From: JBOGEB01 sp050743125 | GTDB taxonomy: Bacteria > Actinomycetota > Nitriliruptoria > Euzebyales > Egibacteraceae | NCBI GenBank assembly: GCA_050743125.1 | Contig: JBOGEB010000243.1 | Coordinates: 1-5,631, forward strand | Direction: 5' to 3' | Length of the DNA: 5,631 bases | Part shown: positions 1-4,982 of the stretch, in pieces | How the letters are laid out: each line of letters starts with the position of its first letter | How positions within the stretch are numbered: the first letter of the stretch is position 1 | Translations under genes and position numbers: made by a program | Notes under the pieces: model-generated | Databases searched by the model: none | Seen by the model: only the letters and a program-made list of their open reading frames with translations | What the model was told of the DNA's origin: nothing

Positions 1-115
1 CCCCCGCCGACCTGGCCGCCAAGGCGGACTGGGACAGGGCCATCGTCACCCGCTACACCCCGCGACGAGCAGATCCAGGCCGCCGAGCGGCGCTGCCTGT
101 GGCACGGCGCCCTAG
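1..115 (+). pseudogene. IS701-like DDE transposase, internal fragment upstream of the insertion
   Basis: This is the left piece of a transposase gene whose beginning lies outside the window. Read from base 3 it gives PADLAAKADWDRAIVTRYT. The reading then has to move by one base in the run of four C (58-61) to continue as RDEQIQAAERRCLWHGAL, which leads up to the insertion point at 112-115. I recognise the pattern (a basic Tyr-containing segment, then CLW, then VRVVLV after the insertion) from IS701-like/DDE_5-type actinobacterial transposases; that comes from memory of the family, not a search. Removing the inserted element and one CTAG copy joins this piece in frame to the one starting at 2019. 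The extra C could be a real mutation or a sequencing error. The gene would be non-functional in either case, because 1.9 kb is inserted in it. Confidence 0.7.
112..115. repeat. Target site duplication CTAG, left copy
   Basis: CTAG sits immediately outside the left terminal inverted repeat, and an identical copy lies outside the right one at 2015-2018. CTAG is palindromic, so it also looks like part of the inverted repeat. It is assigned as host sequence because keeping one copy restores the frame and expected length of the interrupted transposase (LWHGALGAQQVRVVLV). A 5-bp reading (GGCGC at 106-110 and 2018-2022) also restores the frame but gives a product two residues shorter. Confidence 0.6.
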
Positions 116-126
116 CCCGAGTTTCC
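116..126 (+). repeat. IS1634-family terminal inverted repeat, left
   Basis: CCCGAGTTTCC is the perfect reverse complement of 2004-2014. Inward of it the two ends agree only loosely (both have a G-rich stretch followed by TGCGG), so the full transposase-binding end may be a longer imperfect repeat. This is the end downstream of the transposase stop codon. Confidence 0.85.
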
Positions 127-188
127 TCTTTATGGGTTTCTGCGGAGGTAAAGCTGCTGGTGAGTGGCGGGTTTTGGTGTGCGGTGGC

Positions 189-199
189 GTATGACCTAA
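189..199 (+). repeat. Subterminal inverted repeat GTATGACCTAA, left copy
   Basis: GTATGACCTAA here is the exact reverse complement of TTAGGTCATAC at 1885-1895. The TGCGGT six-mer precedes both copies, directly adjacent in the right copy and separated by GGC in the left. This copy contains the TAG stop codon of the minus-strand transposase (196-198). With its partner just ahead of the start codon, the pair brackets the coding sequence almost exactly. Confidence 0.8.
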
Positions 200-1881
200 C
201 TGTGGGGGGCGTAGCGGTCGAGTTCGAACAGGTCGTACAGGCGTTGCTGGGTGGGGGTCATCTCGGTGAGCATGCGTCGGGCTTTGGGCCGCCCGCCGGT
301 GGAGGGGTAGACCATGACGGTCTCTTCGATGCCGGCCAGGGTGTCCAGCAGCTCGCGTACGCTCATCGCCAGCCCGGCGTGGGCGGCCTGTCGGCGCAGC
401 AGGTGCGCCACGGCGAGCGCGAGGACGCAGTAGAAGACGTGTACGCGGATCTTCTGGTCGGTCCAGTGGCGCAGCGGGGAGAACGACACGACGTGGGGGT
501 CTCTGAGCTGCCGGAACCCGGCTTCGGCGTCTGCTTGACAGCGGTAGGCGGCCACGACGTCGGCGACCGGCCAGTCGTCGCGGTTGGTGAACAGGATGCG
601 TTTGCCGAAGATCTCGGCGGCGAGTCGGCGGCGGGCGGTCTGGTTGGTGGTCCAGGTCAGGCGCATCTCGGCGGGGGTCTGCCCGGTCAGGGTGACGTCG
701 ATGACCCGGCCGACCCAGCGGGGTCTGCAGATGGCGGCGATCTCGGTTTCCACGCCCGCGCGGGCTTTGCGGGTGTTGCCTCGGGCCAGGCGGGCTTGCA
801 GCTCGCCGAGGCGTCGGCGGGCTTCGGCCAGGGTCTGGGCGAAGCCGCGGGCTTGGGCGGTGTGGAACGTGGGCGAGTGGGTGACGACTGCTCGGCGGGT
901 GACGCCCAGCGCGGTGGCGGTGGTGTCGTAGGCCCTCAGCCCGCCGAACCGGTCGGCATCGACGAGGCTGAACTTGTCGGCGGGGACGGCGAGCAGGTCG
1001 GGGTGGTTGGGGACGGCCAGGGAGCCGACGAACCCCAGCCCGGACGCTTCGATGTGGGCCTGGTTGGCGGTCGAGCTCTGCCCGGCGTCGTACACCACTG
1101 TCAACGACTCCAGGCTGGAGGTGAGCTGGCGGTAGCGGGCGGCCAGCTCGTCGATCACGGTCGAGAGCTGGGTGACGTCGGGCCGGTCGCCGGGGTGGGT
1201 GTGGGAGCACACCGGGATCCCGCCGTCGCGGGTGACGACCAAGGCCAGGGCTGCCAGCCGCAGGTCGGTGCGTTTCTGTTCGGCTTTGCCGCGCTGAGCG
1301 ATCGGCGCGCGGTCGTTGGCCGAGTCGACGAACGTGGCGAAGTCGGTCATGTCCAGCACCAGCCCGGACAGGTCCAGGTCGAACACCTCGACGACGCGCC
1401 GGGCGATCGTCGCCTCGACGGCGCGCAGGTGGCGGGTGGACAGCGTGTCCGTCGCGTCCCAGAAGCGGCGGTGGTCCAACGCCGCGGTGGGGACTTTCGC
1501 CCAGCGGTCGCCGGCCGTCGTCGCCCACCAGTTGGCGAAGCCCAGCTTCGAGCAGGGCTCGACGACCCGGTTGGCGGCCGCCAACGCGATGTAGGCGCCT
1601 ACCGACGCGGTGGCGTCCGACCGGCGGGACCCGACCACGGCGTCGATGACGCCGGCCACGTCCAGGCGCTCAAGCATCCCCCAGGTCGCGGCCAGCGCTC
1701 CGAATTGGAGGTGGCGGGTGCGTTCGGGCAGGACTGTCGCGCCGTCCATCGCGGCGGCGATGTCGGCGGCTTTGCCGAGGTAGCGCTGGGAGACGATCTT
1801 GGGTTTGCCGTCGATGCGGGCGACCTCGCGCAGGTAGTAGTAGGTCTGGCCGTTGATCTTCTTGCCTGTGATGCTTGCCAT
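196..1881 (-). CDS. IS1634-family DDE transposase, 561 aa
   Basis: This transposase cuts the ends of its own element and joins them to target DNA using an RNase H-like catalytic core with two Asp and one Glu. An N-terminal region opens with MASITGKKINGQTYYYLREV, typical of the family, with the YLGK motif near residue 35. Likely catalytic residues are D177 in LVLDMTDF, D265 in VVYDAGQSS and E453 in YRCQADAEAGFRQLRD. The C-terminal signature SPLRHWTDQKIRVHVFYC (468-485) is characteristic of IS1634 members. Residues 350-380 are Arg/Ala-rich and probably helical. The frame is open throughout and length is normal, so it looks functional. The ATG at 1881 fits the family N-terminus but has no clear Shine-Dalgarno. 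A TATGAC at 1889-1894 could be a -10 box for a nearly leaderless transcript; no convincing -35 is seen. Long open frames overlapping it on both strands are codon-bias shadows. Confidence 0.93.
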   Translation of the reverse strand: MASITGKKINGQTYYYLREVARIDGKPKIVSQRYLGKAADIAAAMDGATVLPERTRHLQFGALAATWGMLERLDVAGVIDAVVGSRRSDATASVGAYIALAAANRVVEPCSKLGFANWWATTAGDRWAKVPTAALDHRRFWDATDTLSTRHLRAVEATIARRVVEVFDLDLSGLVLDMTDFATFVDSANDRAPIAQRGKAEQKRTDLRLAALALVVTRDGGIPVCSHTHPGDRPDVTQLSTVIDELAARYRQLTSSLESLTVVYDAGQSSTANQAHIEASGLGFVGSLAVPNHPDLLAVPADKFSLVDADRFGGLRAYDTTATALGVTRRAVVTHSPTFHTAQARGFAQTLAEARRRLGELQARLARGNTRKARAGVETEIAAICRPRWVGRVIDVTLTGQTPAEMRLTWTTNQTARRRLAAEIFGKRILFTNRDDWPVADVVAAYRCQADAEAGFRQLRDPHVVSFSPLRHWTDQKIRVHVFYCVLALAVAHLLRRQAAHAGLAMSVRELLDTLAGIEETVMVYPSTGGRPKARRMLTEMTPTQQRLYDLFELDRYAPHS

Positions 1882-1884
1882 ACT

Positions 1885-1895
1885 TTAGGTCATAC
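1885..1895 (-). repeat. Subterminal inverted repeat, right copy, 3 nt before the transposase start
   Basis: On the minus strand this reads GTATGACCTAA followed by AGT and the ATG of the transposase. Together with TGCGGT (1896-1901) it makes a 17-base unit that recurs at the other end of the gene, interrupted there by GGC. The TATGAC core overlaps the place where a -10 promoter element would be expected, so a protein bound here could control transcription. It might also be an internal transposase binding site. Neither role can be shown from sequence alone. Confidence 0.75.
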
Positions 1896-2003
1896 ACCGC
1901 AGGCGCCACGAAAGCCAGCACCCTCGACGGAGAACGCCCAGGTCAACTGTCTGGCGGCTGCCTCTTCAGCCCGCCAGCTATGAGACCGCACACCCCTCAG
2001 CCC

Positions 2004-2014
2004 GGAAACTCGGG
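2004..2014 (-). repeat. IS1634-family terminal inverted repeat, right
   Basis: GGAAACTCGGG is the perfect reverse complement of 116-126. It is the end upstream of the transposase start; the 122 bp between this repeat and the start codon (1882-2003) contain no other recognisable gene. It is followed directly by the right CTAG copy. Confidence 0.85.
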
Positions 2015-2018
2015 CTAG
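2015..2018. repeat. Target site duplication CTAG, right copy
   Basis: Matches CTAG at 112-115. Joining base 115 to base 2019 gives the codons GGC GCT CAA CAG GTC, continuing the interrupted transposase reading frame. Confidence 0.6.
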
Positions 2019-2489
2019 GCGCTCAACAGGTCCGGGTCGTGCTGGTCCGCGAGGCCGGACACGATCACGGGTACGACTTGGCGTTGGCCGCCACCGACCC
2101 CGACAGCCCCGCCGCCGACATCGCCGCCCGGTACGCCGCCAGATGGTCGATCCAGGCTCGCGGTCTTCGACGGCAAGCAGACCGCCGGGGCCGGGCAGGC
2201 CCGCAACCGCACCCCCAAGGCGGTCGAGCGGACGGTGCCGTTCGGGTTCTACTGCCTCAGTCTGGTGATCCTGTGGTACGCGATCGCCGGGCACACCCCC
2301 GACGTGGTCGCCGAGCGCCGCCGGCGCGCTCCCTGGTATGCAGCCAAGAAGAACCCGTCGGTCGCGGACATGCTCGCCACCCTGCGGCGGGTGCTGACCG
2401 CCGCCGAATTTCGGCCACAACACCCTGAACAGCCCACATACGAAGAAATCGCCGCTGTACGCCTGGCCTGGAAACAAGCCGCCGCATAA
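2019..2489 (+). pseudogene. IS701-like DDE transposase, C-terminal fragment
   Basis: This is the remainder of the gene split by the IS1634-family element. It reads VRVVLVREAGHDHGYDLALA and reaches AARYAARWSIQ in one frame. A single extra base near 2156-2158 then forces a shift to the frame running VFDGKQTAGAGQARNR, VERTVPFGFYCLSLVILWYA and finally AWKQAAA with TAA at 2487-2489. The family pattern here, as I remember it, is ARWSIE-x2-F-x3-K, with the Glu as the third catalytic acid. This copy has Gln (CAG) in its place, so it carries a probable active-site loss as well as frameshifts. The element's outer end should lie shortly after 2489, but I cannot identify an inverted repeat because its partner is outside the window. 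Confidence 0.8.
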
Positions 2490-2581
2490 CCGCGAAACTC
2501 AAGAGAATCACCTCAGCGTTTTGGGCCTCGGTAGCCGTCCCGGCGGACCTTCGCATGGACAGGTGGGACACTCACCACCGG

Positions 2582-2604
2582 ACCTTCCACCAGGGCGTGA
2601 AGGT
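2582..2604. promoter_or_regulatory. Dyad ACCTTC-N11-GAAGGT, possible MerR-family operator
   Basis: A perfect 6-bp inverted repeat with an 11-base centre. ACCTTC/GAAGGT half-sites are typical of MerR-family metal sensors; the E. coli CueR site at copA has the same half-sites with a shorter centre. The left half-site is also part of CGGACCTTC, repeated at 2544-2552. No convincing -35 or -10 element lies at the right spacing and no MerR-type gene or metal transporter is nearby, so this is a weak call. Confidence 0.25.
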
Positions 2605-2843
2605 TCGACTGGGGTAAGGCTGAGTGCACTTTACAAGGGCTGAGCAGCGGTTTTATGGTTCAGACCAGCGACTGCGACCGCGCTCGGACAAGACAGCGAG
2701 CGTCTGCGTGGAAGGCAGCCGCACCGCCAGATCCGCCGCTAAAGACGTTGCGTTTGTTGTGCTCACCTGCACATTGGGGCTCAAAACCATGGCTGGCATG
2801 GCCTGGGCGCAGCGTACAGCGAGCGGATAACCGGCCCGAGCTC

Positions 2844-2858
2844 GCTCGACTCTCGAGC
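2844..2858. repeat. Short perfect hairpin, 6-bp stem
   Basis: GCTCGA, a CTC loop, then TCGAGC. There is no T-run after it, so a simple intrinsic terminator is not supported. Confidence 0.4.
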
Positions 2859-2963
2859 CCAGCCCGCCCTCACCGACCCTACGCCCGGTTAGGACCGCTC
2901 GGCTGTCGTGGTTGTCATGTATCCCCGCTCCCAAAGCCTGGGCCTCACCAACGCATGAGGAAC

Positions 2964-2982
2964 CGGCGGGTTCAGCCCGCCG
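2964..2982. repeat. GC-rich hairpin, 7-bp stem
   Basis: CGGCGGG, loop TTCAG, CCCGCCG. Superficially it resembles a tRNA T-arm, but there is no matching acceptor stem or anticodon arm. It could be a T-less actinobacterial terminator or a small palindromic repeat. Confidence 0.4.
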
Positions 2983-3071
2983 ACCCGTATCCTCGTGTCA
3001 TGGTCACGCGTGGCGCGGTCCAGGTGCTGGTTTGCGTCTGACTTAACGTCACAGATCCGGGTTGTGATTAG

Positions 3072-3086
3072 CCCGCACTTTGCGGG
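3072..3086. repeat. Hairpin in the leader of the IS3-family orfA
   Basis: CCCGCA, loop CTT, TGCGGG: a perfect 6-bp stem 29 bases before the orfA start codon. In several IS families a stem-loop just inside the left end reduces translation of transposase from transcripts entering from outside. The position would fit such a role here, but this is inference. Confidence 0.4.
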
Positions 3087-3115
3087 GTCCTCGGCCTGTC
3101 AGGAAGGCTGTGGAC

Positions 3116-3460
3116 ATGTCCGATTCATACCCTGGGACCGACCGTGCCGGCCGTCGCCGCAAGCGGTTCTTGACTCCTGCGCAGAAGTACGAGATCTGGA
3201 TCCAGCTGCTGCGCGGGGAGACCACAATCCGCGCCGCAGCCGACGAGCACGGCGTAGACCGCTCGACGATCCTCAAGCTGCGCACGGTGGCACGGCAGGG
3301 CGCGTTGGACGCGCTCGCGAAGTCCAGGCCGGGTGTTCGAGCCGACGGTCCGGACCCGGAGCTGGCCGCCGCGAAGGCGGAGATCTCCCGGCTGTCCGAG
3401 GCGCTCAAAGAGATGGGCGTGCGGCTGATGCTGGTCGAGGGAAAAGGGCACTGGGACTGA
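3116..3460 (+). CDS. IS3-family transposase OrfA, helix-turn-helix protein, 114 aa
   Basis: OrfA of IS3 elements binds the element ends and supplies the N-terminal part of the OrfAB fusion transposase made by frameshifting. Residues 13-18 are a basic patch (RRRKRF). A helix-turn-helix spans about residues 36-58 (TTIRAAADEHGVDRSTILKL). Residues 82-108 form a likely coiled coil (LAAAKAEISRLSEALKEM) of the leucine-zipper kind used by IS3 proteins to oligomerise. The ATG at 3116 is preferred over an in-frame GTG at 3080 because AGGAAGG (3101-3107) lies 8 bases before it and the basic patch follows soon after. The length is usual for OrfA. The last codons run through a -1 slippery site into orfB. 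The gene is intact although the element is truncated. Confidence 0.85.
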   Translation: MSDSYPGTDRAGRRRKRFLTPAQKYEIWIQLLRGETTIRAAADEHGVDRSTILKLRTVARQGALDALAKSRPGVRADGPDPELAAAKAEISRLSEALKEMGVRLMLVEGKGHWD

Positions 3461-3468
3461 ACGGTCCC
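3439..3468 (+). promoter_or_regulatory. Programmed -1 ribosomal frameshift signal between orfA and orfB
   Basis: In the orfA frame the codons are GAG GGA AAA GGG, so the bases G GGA AAA (3439-3445) form a proper X XXY YYZ slippery heptamer. Seven bases later begins a hairpin: GGGAC (3453-3457), loop TGAACG containing the orfA stop, GTCCC (3464-3468). The orfB frame is -1 relative to orfA and has no ATG or GTG start close to the orfA stop. All parts agree with IS3-type frameshifting that yields an OrfAB fusion. Confidence 0.7.
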
Positions 3469-4017
3469 GTACCCCGCCGGGTCGACGCCGCAGTCAAGGC
3501 AGGGCTGTTGGACCTGATCGACCGCGCCGTCAAAGACGGCTGGGACCACCGTCGCGTCTGCCGCGCGTTGGAGCTGGGCTGCCGGCGCGCCTGGCGGTGG
3601 CGCACCCGCCGCGCAGGCGGCGGCCTCGAGGACCTGCCGGCCGGAGGCCAGCCCGTGCACGGGCTACTGGACTGGGAAGCCGCCGAGATCGTCAAGCTGT
3701 TCGACGAGTGGGCCGAGGTCGACCGCTCTCACCGCAAGCTCGCTCACCGCGGCTCCTACCTTCACCGGGTATGGGTGTCCCCGTCCTCGGTGCGGCGTGT
3801 TCTTGCTGCCCATGGGCTCAGGCTGCGTCGTCCGCCACGCCCCGGACGATCACAGCGGCGCCCGTTCCCGGCCTGGGTCACCTACACGAAGCAGCAGATC
3901 TGGATCTATGACACAACGCACTTCCGCGGCTGCCCCGATGTCGCAGCCACCATGATCATTGGTTTGCGGTGCCTGAGGATGTTGCAGCCCCTGGGGTCGA
4001 GAAAGCCACCGGGGTGA
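3445..4017 (+). pseudogene. IS3-family transposase OrfB, truncated in the DDE core
   Basis: OrfB provides the catalytic part of the transposase. Reading in the -1 frame from the slippery site gives RALGLNGPVPRRV, a helical region with LLDLIDRAVKDGWDHRRVC, then the HTH_21-like segment RSHRKLAHRGSYLHRVWVSP and SSVRRVLAAHGL. It reaches WIYDTTHF, where the Asp is the first residue of the DDE triad. Similarity ends at about base 3957 (after VAATMII). The frame then runs through unrelated sequence to TGA at 4015-4017. Roughly 170 residues remain of the 270-300 usual for OrfB, so the second Asp and the Glu are missing. The tail overlaps the start of the next gene in another frame. Confidence 0.85.
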
Positions 4018-4259
4018 TCGTGCTGCCTTTGCACGTCGCGTGGAGCGGACCGCCGCGCAGCTTCGATCTGTCTGACCGCAAGCAGCGCGCGCGGGTGTAC
4101 GAGCAGGTCCTGCGTGAGGGCAACGATGACGATGTGCGGTACTTCGTTGACGTCGATGAGTTGCTCGACCTGTGGGACGAGTTGTTCTTGCCGCGCCGCG
4201 TGCGCCTGGCGTGGGCCCACTGGTTCCGCCGGCACCGTGGGATCGAGGTCCCGTGCTGA
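3969..4259 (+). CDS. Putative antitoxin-like partner of AbiEii-type toxin (up to 96 aa)
   Basis: A small acidic and basic soluble protein with no signal peptide or membrane segment. The core runs from VIVLPLHVAWSGP through LSDRKQRARVYEQVLREG and VDVDELLDLWDELFLP to AWAHWFRRHRGIEVPC. I do not recognise a named domain. It is called an antitoxin candidate because its stop codon overlaps the start of an AbiEii-type toxin gene by 7 bp, the arrangement expected of such pairs. I recall similar small proteins before such genes in actinobacteria but could not check. The start is unsure: GTG 3969 gives the longest frame, while GTG 4014 (81 aa) begins directly at the well-formed region and may be the true start. 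Its natural upstream region has been replaced by the cut IS3 element. The frame itself shows no damage. Confidence 0.6.
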   Translation: MPEDVAAPGVEKATGVIVLPLHVAWSGPPRSFDLSDRKQRARVYEQVLREGNDDDVRYFVDVDELLDLWDELFLPRRVRLAWAHWFRRHRGIEVPC

Positions 4260-4894
4260 CGGCGCTCCAGCAGCGCCTAGCCGCGATGATCGCCGAACTG
4301 CCCGAGTCTGAGGGGTTCGCGCTCGCCGGCGCCGCCGCACTGTTGGCACACGGGTTGATCGACCGACCCACGCTCGACCTCGACTTCTTCGCCTGCCCCG
4401 CAGAGGAGGCGCAAGTCCAAGAACTCGCCGCCGCCATAGAGCAAGCAGTGGCAGCCGCCGGCATGCACTCTGTTCGTCGGCGTGATCTGCGCTCGTTCGT
4501 TCGGCGCGAGGTCAGTGACGGTGATCAGCGCTGGAAATCGATCTCGCCGTCGATTACCGCGCCCTCGGCGTGCAAGACAGCCAGTACGGTCCGCCCGAGG
4601 AGCTTGCTGGCGGTGTTCGACCGCGCCGAGCCACGAGACTTTCGCGACCTCGCCGCCGTGACACAGCGGTTCAGCCTTGGACGATTGTGCGAGCTTGCCC
4701 GCGAGCAAGACATCGGCTTCGACCTCAGCCACCTGCAGCAGGCTCTACGGTCGTTCGGCCGTCTTACGCGGGAGGACCTCGCCATCGACGAGGATGAGCA
4801 CCGTCACCTCATACGACGCCGTGACCGCGCTGGCAACCAAGGTTTCCACCCCGACGTCGCCTGGCTGGCCCATCCGGCGTCAGGCGAGCGGTGA
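4253..4894 (+). pseudogene. AbiEii/AbiGii-type nucleotidyltransferase toxin, decayed
   Basis: AbiEii toxins are minimal nucleotidyltransferases of type IV toxin-antitoxin and phage-abortive systems. GTG 4253 overlaps the upstream stop by 7 bp with GAGG at 4245-4248, suggesting coupled translation. Residues 22-46 (FALAGAAALLAHGLIDRP then TLDLDFF) are the nucleotidyltransferase motif with D42 and D44; the usual GG/GS pair is GA here. At the AAA of 4535-4537 the coherent reading shifts to another frame, giving IDLAVDYRALGVQDSQYGPP and EEL to base 4605. The original frame resumes at 4607 with LAVFDRAEPRDFRDLAAV. Intact relatives have about five more residues there, including a conserved Lys, implying a loss of about 14 bases. 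A third slip near 4808 is possible. The single frame stays open (213 codons) only because of high GC. The toxin is probably inactive. Confidence 0.65.
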
Positions 4895-4901
4895 GGAACA
4901 G

Positions 4902-4910
4902 TTATCCACA
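4902..4910 (+). promoter_or_regulatory. Perfect DnaA-box match TTATCCACA
   Basis: TTATCCACA equals the strong DnaA-binding consensus. It lies in the 88-bp gap between the decayed toxin gene and the Uma2 gene, 73 bp before the Uma2 start. There is only one such box and no AT-rich unwinding region or replication gene, so an origin is unlikely. It could be a DnaA-responsive control site or a chance match. Confidence 0.4.
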
Positions 4911-4971
4911 GCTAAGCCGCTGGAGAAGGCACCGCGTACGCTGAGAGGGGTACCGTCGATGCATGTGCGAC

Positions 4972-4978
4972 AAGGAGG
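4972..4978 (+). promoter_or_regulatory. Strong Shine-Dalgarno AAGGAGG for the Uma2 gene
   Basis: A full anti-16S match four bases before ATG 4983. It fixes the start there, rather than at any of the in-frame codons further upstream, which read into the toxin remnant. A TACGCT at 4937-4942 could be a -10 element, but no clear -35 is present. Confidence 0.8.
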
Positions 4979-4982
4979 GGCG

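Larger units (their letters stand above)
116..2014 (-). mobile_element. IS1634-family insertion sequence, apparently complete (1,899 bp)
   Basis: The element is bounded by perfect 11-bp terminal inverted repeats (CCCGAGTTTCC at 116-126 and GGAAACTCGGG at 2004-2014) and flanked by CTAG on both sides. It carries one uninterrupted transposase gene on the minus strand and no passenger gene. The size fits the IS1634 family, whose members are about 1.5-2 kb. ISfinder-type descriptions usually give 5-6 bp duplications for this family, so a 4-bp CTAG duplication would be a little unusual. It has inserted into an older IS701-like transposase gene, making it the youngest event seen in this part of the window. 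Complete ends and an intact gene suggest it could still be mobile; this is inference. Confidence 0.85.
2490..3038. other. Gene-poor stretch without a recognisable gene
   Basis: About 550 bp between the end of the IS701-like remnant and the IS3-family remnant. Short open frames exist on both strands, but none resembles a family I know and none has a good ribosome binding site. The most protein-like is a minus-strand frame ending at 2653 (about 93 codons from 2934), containing MVLSPNVQVSTTNATSLAAD. What can be seen are structures: a direct repeat CGGACCTTC (2544-2552 and 2579-2587), a dyad at 2582-2604, and hairpins at 2844-2858 and 2964-2982. It may be leftover sequence from earlier insertions. 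Confidence 0.5.
3039..3957 (+). mobile_element. Truncated IS3-family insertion sequence
   Basis: The remnant contains complete orfA and about the first half of orfB. Its left end is not certain. The dyad TGAC-TTAAC-GTCA at 3039-3051 is near where an end beginning with TG would be expected, and I use it as a provisional limit. On the right, similarity to OrfB proteins stops at about base 3957, inside the DDE core, so the right inverted repeat is gone and the element cannot move by itself. The sequence beyond belongs to a toxin-antitoxin operon, so a deletion or recombination joined the two. Confidence 0.65.

Noticed and set aside
53..1528. A 491-codon minus-strand open frame overlapping the transposase
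   Set aside because: It is extremely Arg/Pro-rich and out of frame with the catalytic motifs; a codon-bias shadow.
160..1983. A 607-codon plus-strand open frame across the IS1634-family element
   Set aside because: It is antisense to a clear 561-aa transposase. It is Gly/Val/Ala/Arg-rich with no recognisable motif, as expected of the shadow of a high-GC gene.
2971..2981. GGTTCA within a GC-rich stem, resembling a tRNA T-arm
   Set aside because: The loop does not match the T-loop consensus at its later positions, and no anticodon arm, D-arm or acceptor stem can be folded around it.
3597..3911. A plus-strand frame rich in Arg and Pro inside orfB
   Set aside because: It overlaps the motif-bearing orfB frame, has no ribosome binding site and no recognisable content.
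4902..4910. A replication origin at the DnaA box
   Set aside because: Only one box, no AT-rich region, and no dnaA, dnaN, parA or rep gene in the window.
4677..4982. An N-terminal extension of the Uma2 protein from the upstream in-frame start at 4677
   Set aside because: The extension reads the toxin remnant in the wrong frame. A strong AAGGAGG lies just before ATG 4983, and the protein from there has the normal Uma2 length.
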